A stretch of DNA of 11,630 nucleotides. Origin: Brevundimonas sp. (GTDB lineage: Bacteria; Pseudomonadota; Alphaproteobacteria; Caulobacterales; Caulobacteraceae). Made by a program: the position numbers and the translations under genes. A model generated the notes under the pieces. That model saw nothing but the letters and a program-made list of their open reading frames with translations. It ran no database searches and was not told the origin of the DNA. Positions 6,719-11,630 of the stretch are shown piece by piece. The stretch lies in assembly GCF_031082345.1 (NCBI RefSeq), contig NZ_JAVHLH010000068.1:1-11630 (forward strand). Direction: 5' to 3'. Within the stretch, counting starts at the first letter, position 1. The number at the start of each line of letters is the position of its first letter.

Positions 6719-6740
6719 CCGGAGGATGATCGTCCTCCGG
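6719..6740 (+). promoter_or_regulatory. Perfect hairpin between rpoZ and the first standard rsh start
   Basis: CCGGAGGA (6719-6726) and TCCTCCGG (6733-6740) form a perfect 8-bp stem with loop TGATCG. A U-G closing pair would leave a GAUC tetraloop. It ends 29 bases before GTG 6770. No T-run follows, so it is not an intrinsic terminator. If rsh starts at CTG 6629 it lies in coding sequence for the extension; otherwise it is a leader stem. Confidence 0.45.
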
Positions 6741-6769
6741 TCGACGCCTCGGAGCCGACCAAGGCCCCG

Positions 6770-8926
6770 GTGCTGCGGCAATTCGAGCTGGTCGAGGCGG
6801 TCAAGGCCTATGATCCGACCGCCGACGAGGCGCTGCTGAACCGCGCCTACGTCTATGCGATGAAGATGCACGGCTCGCAGCTGCGGGCCTCGGGCGATCC
6901 CTATTTCGCCCATCCGATCCAGGTTGCCGGCATCCTGACCGACTACCGGCTCGACACCGCCACCATCGTCACCGCCCTGCTGCACGACGTGGTCGAGGAC
7001 ACCTCGGCGACCCGCGACGACATCGCCGGCATGTTCGGCGAGGAGGTCGCCTCGCTGGTCGAGGGGGTCACCAAGCTGTCGCGGCTGGAGCTGCAGGCCG
7101 AACACACGCGCCAGGCCGAGAACCTGCGCAAATTCATTCTCGCCATCTCCAAGGACGTCCGCGTCCTGCTGGTCAAGCTGGCCGACCGTCTGCACAACAT
7201 GCGGACGCTGAAGCACGTCCGGCCCGAGAAGCGCGAGCGGATCAGCCGCGAGACCCTGGAGGTCTACGCCCCGCTGGGCCGGTCGATCGGCATCCACTCG
7301 ATCGCGTCCGAGCTGGAGGAGCTGGCCTTCGAGCACCTGAACCCGACCGCCCGGACCGCCATCGAGCGCCGGCTGGAGGCGCTGAAGCTGGAGCACGGCC
7401 AGGCCATCGACGGCGTCGCCCGCGAGGTCGAGCGGGTGCTGGAGGAGGCGGGCGTCCACGCCCATGTGTTCGGGCGCCAGAAGACGCCCTATTCGATCTG
7501 GCGCAAGCTGCAGCGCAAGTCCGTGGGCTTCTCGTCCCTGTCGGACATCTACGGCTTCCGGGTCATCGTCGAGGCCGAGGACGACTGCTACCGCGCCCTG
7601 GGGGTGATCCACCGCGCCTGGCCGATGGTGCCGGAGCGGTTCAAGGACTTCATCTCGACGCCCAAGTCGAACAACTACCGCTCGCTGCACACCACCGTGG
7701 TCGGGCCGTCGGGGCTGCGCATCGAGATGCAGATCCGCACCGACGCCATGGATCGGGTGGCCGAGGACGGGGTGGCGGCTCACTGGGCCTACAAGAACAT
7801 GGCCTACGGCTTCGACCACGAGGCCATGGCCGCCCAGGGCGGGCGCGATCCGCTGCAGAACCTGCGCCACCTCGTGCAGGTGATCGAACACGGCGAGGGC
7901 GGCGAGGACTGGGTCGAGCACGCCAAGCTCGAGATGTATCTCGACCAGGTCTTCGTCTTCACGCCCAAGGGGGCGCTGATCACCCTGCCGCGCGGCGGGA
8001 TGCCGCTGGACTTCGCCTACGCCGTCCACACCGAGGTCGGGGATACGGCGGTCGGGGCCAAGATCAACGGCGAACTCAAGCCGATGCGGACCCAGCTCCA
8101 GAACGGCGACGTGGTCGAGATCATCCGCGGCGCCAAGCGCGAGATTCCGGTCGACTGGCGTTCGCTGACGGTGACCGGCCGGGCCCGCTCGGCCATCCGC
8201 CGCCATATCCGCACCTCCGAGCGCGGCGAGTTCCAGAAGCTGGGACGCGCCACCCTGGAGCAGACCCTGACGCGCGCGGGCAAGACCGACGTCGAGCTGA
8301 CGCTGCGCCCGGCGCTGGAGCAACTGGGCTTCGCCAACGACGACGACCTGTACGAGGCCATCGGACGAGGGCGGGTGTCGGCGGCCAAGATCGGCGAGAT
8401 CCTGTTCCCGGCCCTGAAGGGGCGGCTCAAGGCCGGACCGGACCGCAAGCGCATCGGCGACGAGCAGGGCCGGCTGTTCGTGCGCGGCGGCGGACTGACG
8501 CCCGGCGTCAGCGTGCATTTCGGCCACTGCTGCTCGCCCGTGCCCGGCGACCGCATCGTCGGCATCCTCGAGCCCGAGGCGGGCCTGACCGTGCACACCA
8601 TCGACTGCCAGCGGCTGGAGGAGTTCGCCGACGACGACTCGGTCTGGCAGGACCTGCAGTGGACGCCGCAGGCCGAGCAGGGGGCCGTCGCGGCCGCCCG
8701 TATCCGCGCCACCATCAGGAACGCGCCCGGCGTTCTGGGGCAGGTGGCGACCATCATCGGCGAGGCCGGCGGCAACATCCTGAACCTGGTCATGAGCCAC
8801 CGGCAGCAGGACTTCTTCGACGTCGACATCGACATGGAGGTCGAGGACGCCAAACACGCCACCGCCATCATGGCGGCCCTGCGCACCAATCCCTCGGTCG
8901 ACACTGTCGAGCGGGCGCGCGGGTGA
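6770..8926 (+). CDS. rsh: Bifunctional (p)ppGpp synthetase/hydrolase Rsh (RelA/SpoT family)
   Basis: Makes and degrades (p)ppGpp, the starvation alarmone, in the cytoplasm and on ribosomes. From GTG 6770 (AAGG five bases upstream) the protein has 718 aa and starts MLRQFELVEAVKAYDP, like SpoT. Domains in order: HD hydrolase with intact HDVVED (72-77); synthetase at about 225-375 with the RFKD motif (290-293), the RXKD form of bifunctional enzymes rather than the EXDD form of RelA; TGS from about 392 (QVFVFTPKG); helical and zinc-finger-like part with HCC and HTIDC; ACT at about 643-715. Both activities therefore look intact. The coding frame continues upstream without a stop to beyond the rpoZ end, and CTG 6629 is a possible alternative start. 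Its stop overlaps the next start as GTGA. Confidence 0.96.
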   Translation: MLRQFELVEAVKAYDPTADEALLNRAYVYAMKMHGSQLRASGDPYFAHPIQVAGILTDYRLDTATIVTALLHDVVEDTSATRDDIAGMFGEEVASLVEGVTKLSRLELQAEHTRQAENLRKFILAISKDVRVLLVKLADRLHNMRTLKHVRPEKRERISRETLEVYAPLGRSIGIHSIASELEELAFEHLNPTARTAIERRLEALKLEHGQAIDGVAREVERVLEEAGVHAHVFGRQKTPYSIWRKLQRKSVGFSSLSDIYGFRVIVEAEDDCYRALGVIHRAWPMVPERFKDFISTPKSNNYRSLHTTVVGPSGLRIEMQIRTDAMDRVAEDGVAAHWAYKNMAYGFDHEAMAAQGGRDPLQNLRHLVQVIEHGEGGEDWVEHAKLEMYLDQVFVFTPKGALITLPRGGMPLDFAYAVHTEVGDTAVGAKINGELKPMRTQLQNGDVVEIIRGAKREIPVDWRSLTVTGRARSAIRRHIRTSERGEFQKLGRATLEQTLTRAGKTDVELTLRPALEQLGFANDDDLYEAIGRGRVSAAKIGEILFPALKGRLKAGPDRKRIGDEQGRLFVRGGGLTPGVSVHFGHCCSPVPGDRIVGILEPEAGLTVHTIDCQRLEEFADDDSVWQDLQWTPQAEQGAVAAARIRATIRNAPGVLGQVATIIGEAGGNILNLVMSHRQQDFFDVDIDMEVEDAKHATAIMAALRTNPSVDTVERARG

Positions 8927-9705
8927 GCGCTGAAGGCGAAGACGCGCCCAACGCGGCGCAGATGGCCTCGCCGTCCTACCGGCTGGCGGCGCTGGACCCG
9001 GATTTCATTCTCGACGACTCCATGCGCGGCGTGCGCTTCATGATGGAGTACGCCAAGGCCGAGCAGGCGCTGCGCGCCTGGGGCGTCCGCTCGACCATCG
9101 TGGTGTTCGGCAGCGCCCGCATCGGCGAGAACGGCGACGGCCAGCACGGGCGCTGGTACGCCGAGGCCCGCGCCTTCGGCCGCCTGGCCTCTGAACGGGG
9201 CGGGGCGATGCACGGAGCCGACGGTCATCCGCGCGACAATGTCATCGCCACCGGGGGAGGCCCGGGGATCATGGGCGCGGCCAATCGCGGCGCCGCCGAC
9301 ATCGGGGCCCCGTCGGTCGGCTTCAACATCACCCTGCCGGAAGAGCAGGAGCCCAACCCCTGGTCGACGCCCGAACTGACCTTCCGCTTCCACTATTTCG
9401 CCATGCGCAAGATGCACCTGGCCATGCGCGCCAACGCCCTGGTGGTGTTCCCCGGCGGCTTCGGCACCTTCGACGAACTGTTCGAACTGCTTACCCTGCG
9501 CCAGACCCGCAAGTCCCCGGCCATTCCCATCGTTCTGTTCGACCGGGCCTACTGGAGCTCGGTGATCAATTTCGAGGTGCTGGCGAAGCACGGCATGATC
9601 GCCCCGACGGACGTGGACCTGGTGGGCTACGCCGACGACGCCGAGGGGGTGTGGAGCGAGCTGCTGCGCCGCGGCCTCCGTCCCGGCTGCGCCATCGGCG
9701 CCTGA
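8923..9705 (+). CDS. LOG family protein (TIGR00730-like), putative nucleotide 5'-monophosphate phosphoribohydrolase
   Basis: The LOG family has the Rossmann-like nucleotide fold. Members cleave the N-glycosidic bond of AMP or cytokinin riboside monophosphates; in bacteria many are AMP/purine nucleotide nucleosidases. The 260-aa protein shows both signature motifs: GGGPGIMGAANRGA (from residue 111) and PGGFGTFDE (177-185), with RKMHLAMRANALVVF before the second. It is larger than plant-like LOGs (about 190-220 aa), with an N-terminal extension of about 60 residues; which substrate it uses cannot be told. The start GTG 8923 makes a 4-base GTGA overlap with the rsh stop; ATG 8962 is an alternative, neither with a good SD. 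The overlap suggests coupling to rsh, so a role in nucleotide pools during the stringent response is possible but unproved. Confidence 0.88.
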   Translation: MSAEGEDAPNAAQMASPSYRLAALDPDFILDDSMRGVRFMMEYAKAEQALRAWGVRSTIVVFGSARIGENGDGQHGRWYAEARAFGRLASERGGAMHGADGHPRDNVIATGGGPGIMGAANRGAADIGAPSVGFNITLPEEQEPNPWSTPELTFRFHYFAMRKMHLAMRANALVVFPGGFGTFDELFELLTLRQTRKSPAIPIVLFDRAYWSSVINFEVLAKHGMIAPTDVDLVGYADDAEGVWSELLRRGLRPGCAIGA

Positions 9706-9743
9706 GCCTTCTATCCGGCCCGCGAACGGGTTAGGGAACGGCC

Positions 9744-10328
9744 ATGACCTCAGACGACGTTCTCTCCGAATTCCGCGACGCCGGCGCCCTGCGCGAGGGG
9801 CATTTCGTGCTGTCCTCGGGCCTGCACAGCCCGGTCTTTCTGCAGAAGAACCTGGTGTTCATGGACGCGGCGCGCTGCGCCCGGCTGTGCAAGGCGCTGG
9901 CGGAGAAGATCACGGCGGCGGTCGGCCCGGTCGATGTGGCCATTTCGCCGGCGGTCGGCGGCATCATCCCCGGCTATGAGACCGCCCGCTGGCTGGGCGT
10001 GCCGTCGATGTACGTCGAACGCGAGGGCGGCGCCTTCAAACTGCGCCGCGGCTTCCACGTCGAGCCGGGCCAGAAGGTGGTCATGGTCGAGGACATCGTC
10101 ACCACCGGCCTGAGCTCGCGCGAATGCATCGCGGCCATCCGGGCGGCGGGCGGCGACGTCGTGGCCGCCGCCTGCATCGTCGACCGCTCCGGCGGCCGGG
10201 CTGACGTCGGCGTGCCGCTGGTGGCCCTGGCGACGCTGGACGTGCCCGCATACCCCGCCGACGCCCTGCCCCCCGAACTGGCCGCGCTGCCGGTCGAGGA
10301 CCCGGGCAGCCGCCGGCTGGCCAAATAG
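9744..10328 (+). CDS. pyrE: Orotate phosphoribosyltransferase
   Basis: Joins orotate to PRPP, giving orotidine 5'-monophosphate, the fifth step of pyrimidine synthesis (cytoplasm). The 194 aa include the OPRT start [40 protein letters not shown], the [15 protein letters not shown] loop and the PRPP-binding motif [13 protein letters not shown] (113-125, acidic pair Glu116-Asp117), then [16 protein letters not shown]. The order and loop are of the alphaproteobacterial/Thermus type rather than the E. coli type. SD AGGGA (9733-9737), six bases before ATG, fixes the start. The preceding 38-bp gap holds a 4-bp CCCG/CGGG stem (9719-9730) with a CGAA loop, and no evident terminator. pdxJ follows after 10 bp. 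Confidence 0.95.
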   Translation: MTSDDVLSEFRDAGALREGHFVLSSGLHSPVFLQKNLVFMDAARCARLCKALAEKITAAVGPVDVAISPAVGGIIPGYETARWLGVPSMYVEREGGAFKLRRGFHVEPGQKVVMVEDIVTTGLSSRECIAAIRAAGGDVVAAACIVDRSGGRADVGVPLVALATLDVPAYPADALPPELAALPVEDPGSRRLAK

Positions 10329-10338
10329 GAGAGCGACG

Positions 10339-11076
10339 ATGGTTTCGCCGGTGCGTCTGGGGATCAACATCGACCATGTGGCCACGGTCCGGAACGCCCG
10401 CGGCGGGTCGCATCCGGACCCGGCGCGCGCAGCGCGGGAGGCGCTGGCGGCCGGCGCCGACGGCATCACCGCCCACCTGCGCGAGGACCGGCGCCACATC
10501 ACCGACACCGACATCGAGGCGCTGAGCGAGCTCTGCGCCGTCGCCGGGCGCCCGCTGAACCTCGAAATGGCGGTCACCGACGAGATGCTGACCATCGCCC
10601 TGCGTCACCGCCCGCATGCCGCCTGTCTGGTGCCCGAGCGGCGCGAGGAGGTGACGACCGAGGGCGGTCTGGCCGTCGCCGGTCACGAAGGGCGCATCGC
10701 TCCGGTGACGAAGGCGCTGGCCGACGCCGGCGTGCGCGTGTCGCTGTTCATCGAGCCGGCGCTGGAGCAGGTCGAGGCGGCCCGGGCCGTGGGCGCCCAG
10801 GTCGTCGAGTTCCACACCGGCCGCTACTGCCTCCTGTCCGGTGATGAACGGGCGGTGGAGTTCGCGCGTCTCCAGGCCGCCGCCAGCCGCGCCGCGGATC
10901 TTGGCCTCGAGGTGCACGCCGGCCACGGGCTGGACTATGAGACCGCCGCCGACATGCTGGCCATCCCCGAGGTCCGCGAGCTCAACATCGGTCATTTCCT
11001 GATCGGCGAGGCCGTCTTCGTGGGCCTGACCACGGCCATTCACCGGATGCGCGCGGCGATGGACGCCGCGTCGTGA
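10339..11076 (+). CDS. pdxJ: Pyridoxine 5'-phosphate synthase
   Basis: Condenses 3-amino-2-oxopropyl phosphate with 1-deoxyxylulose 5-phosphate to pyridoxine 5'-phosphate, the last ring-closing step of DXP-dependent vitamin B6 synthesis. The 245 aa form the family TIM barrel: [18 protein letters not shown] at the start, [12 protein letters not shown] (His46, Arg48, His53), LNLEMA (Glu76), [16 protein letters not shown] with His196, and the phosphate-binding [10 protein letters not shown] (216-225). The SD AGGAG (10327-10331), seven bases before the ATG, overlaps the pyrE stop. Its own stop overlaps acpS as GTGA. The order pdxJ-acpS is common in alpha- and gammaproteobacteria. Confidence 0.96.
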   Translation: MVSPVRLGINIDHVATVRNARGGSHPDPARAAREALAAGADGITAHLREDRRHITDTDIEALSELCAVAGRPLNLEMAVTDEMLTIALRHRPHAACLVPERREEVTTEGGLAVAGHEGRIAPVTKALADAGVRVSLFIEPALEQVEAARAVGAQVVEFHTGRYCLLSGDERAVEFARLQAAASRAADLGLEVHAGHGLDYETAADMLAIPEVRELNIGHFLIGEAVFVGLTTAIHRMRAAMDAAS

Positions 11077-11474
11077 TCATCGGCGTCGGCGCGGACCTGA
11101 CGGATATCCGGCGCATCCAGGCCTCGATCGACCGGTTCGGCGAGCGCTTCACGCGGCGCTGCTTCACCGACCTGGAGCGGACCCGGTCGGACCGCAAGCC
11201 GGACCCGGCCTGGAGCTACGCCAAGCGGTTCTCGGCCAAGGAGGCCTGCGCCAAGGCGCTGGGCACCGGCGTGCGCAAAGACGTCTACTGGCGCGACATG
11301 GGGGTGGTGAACCTGCCGTCCGGCCAGCCGACGATGGCCCTCACCGGCCACGCCGCGGAGCACCTGGCCCGACTGACGCCCGCCGGTCACGAAGCGCGGA
11401 TACACCTGACGCTGAGCGACGAACACCCGTACGCACTCGCCTTCGTGGTGATCGAAGCCTTGCCGATGGCTTAA
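11073..11474 (+). CDS. acpS: Holo-[acyl-carrier-protein] synthase
   Basis: Transfers the 4'-phosphopantetheine arm of CoA to a serine of acyl carrier protein, activating it for fatty acid synthesis. The 133 aa are normal for the AcpS group. Motif 1 [14 protein letters not shown] holds the magnesium ligand Asp8; motif 2 [16 protein letters not shown] holds Glu57; the C-terminal [15 protein letters not shown] is the usual last strand. The start is GTG 11073, overlapping the pdxJ stop by four bases (GTGA), with no strong SD of its own. Translational coupling to pdxJ is therefore likely. The 61-bp gap downstream may contain a new promoter for the next gene. Confidence 0.95.
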   Translation: MIIGVGADLTDIRRIQASIDRFGERFTRRCFTDLERTRSDRKPDPAWSYAKRFSAKEACAKALGTGVRKDVYWRDMGVVNLPSGQPTMALTGHAAEHLARLTPAGHEARIHLTLSDEHPYALAFVVIEALPMA

Positions 11475-11535
11475 TCACGTTATACCGCTTCTGCCGCTGA
11501 AAGACCGCGGGCAGCGGCTGGGGGACAGGGTCAAT
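11475..11535. promoter_or_regulatory. acpS downstream gap with hairpin and weak promoter-like sequence
   Basis: GCCGCTG (11493-11499) and CAGCGGC (11512-11518) form a perfect 7-bp stem with a 12-base loop. No T-run follows, so it is a leader stem or weak attenuator at most. TTATAC (11480-11485) resembles a -10 element, but only a poorly spaced TTGCCG (11460-11465, 14-base spacer) could be its -35. AGGG (11527-11530) is the SD of the next gene. Confidence 0.3.
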
Positions 11536-11630
11536 ATGAGCGACGAGAACAAGCCGCACGACGAACACGGCCATGACGCCGGGCACGGTCACGACGACCA
11601 CGCGCCCGCCGCGCCGGCGCACGACGAGCC
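11536..11630 (+). CDS. N-terminus of a His-rich protein, possibly signal peptidase I (3' end outside window)
   Basis: ATG 11536 with AGGG five bases upstream opens 31 codons to the window edge. The translation starts MSDENKPHDEHGHDAGHGHD and has seven histidines and many Asp/Glu: a polar, probably disordered, metal-binding-like stretch. No conserved domain is reached, so the product cannot be named from sequence. In alphaproteobacteria pdxJ-acpS is usually followed by lepB, rnc and era, so signal peptidase I with an N-terminal cytoplasmic extension is my best guess from position. A metal chaperone or cation transporter with a His-rich leader is the alternative. Confidence 0.6.
   Translation, partial: MSDENKPHDEHGHDAGHGHDDHAPAAPAHDE

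Noticed and set aside
6233..8857. 874-codon open frame on the minus strand
   Set aside because: Antisense of rpoZ-rsh. It is open only because GC-biased third positions remove stops; low-complexity product (Asp, Gly, Val, Leu, His).
8017..9591. 524-codon open frame on the minus strand
   Set aside because: Shadow of rsh and the LOG gene, both with clear motifs on the plus strand.

Overview
The window is very GC-rich (third codon positions almost all G or C) and tightly packed. Its gene order and protein sequences suggest an alphaproteobacterium, most likely of the Caulobacter/Brevundimonas group. Reasons are the run folK-rpoZ-rsh-(LOG)-pyrE-pdxJ-acpS-(lepB?), the dapA-smpB pair, a bifunctional Rsh, and a promoter upstream of rpoZ that fits the Caulobacter housekeeping consensus. 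The lineage is inferred from memory of these families and was not searched. No mobile element, CRISPR array, tRNA or rRNA was found.

Layout, left to right: (1) 1-397 (+), the C-terminal end of an ABC importer ATPase, possibly FecE/BtuD-like. (2) 388-2421 (-), a secreted Slt70-type lytic transglycosylase, convergent with (1) and divergent from (3). (3) 2534-3418 (+), dapA. (4) A 200-bp gap with a 9-bp tandem repeat, then smpB (3619-4089, +). (5) 4086-4289 (-), a small single-pass membrane protein of unknown function, convergent with smpB and preceded by a compact foldable RNA element. (6) 4424-5631 (-), an operon of a NYN-domain putative nuclease followed by a family 5 (UDGb-type) uracil-DNA glycosylase, joined by an ATGA overlap. 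(7) From about 5630 on the + strand: folK, rpoZ, rsh, a LOG-family nucleotide hydrolase, pyrE, pdxJ, acpS and the His-rich start of a further protein that by position may be lepB.

Most genes are housekeeping: cell wall turnover and the diaminopimelate/lysine pathway (slt, dapA), ribosome rescue (smpB), folate, pyrimidine, vitamin B6 and acyl-carrier biosynthesis (folK, pyrE, pdxJ, acpS), RNA polymerase assembly (rpoZ) and (p)ppGpp signalling (rsh). Stop/start overlaps (ATGA, GTGA twice, possibly CTGA at rpoZ/rsh) point to translational coupling.

I see no clear new multi-gene defence or mobile system. The best candidate for something undescribed is the leader of the small membrane protein gene (4293-4349). 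On the minus strand it can fold into a three-way junction whose closing stem pairs the Shine-Dalgarno sequence with an exact anti-SD, as in riboswitches or RNA thermometers. Other points worth checking are the true start of rsh (possible CTG start with an ideal SD, and a perfect hairpin in between), the NYN/folK starts that overlap head to head on one CATG, and the structured slt/dapA divergent region.
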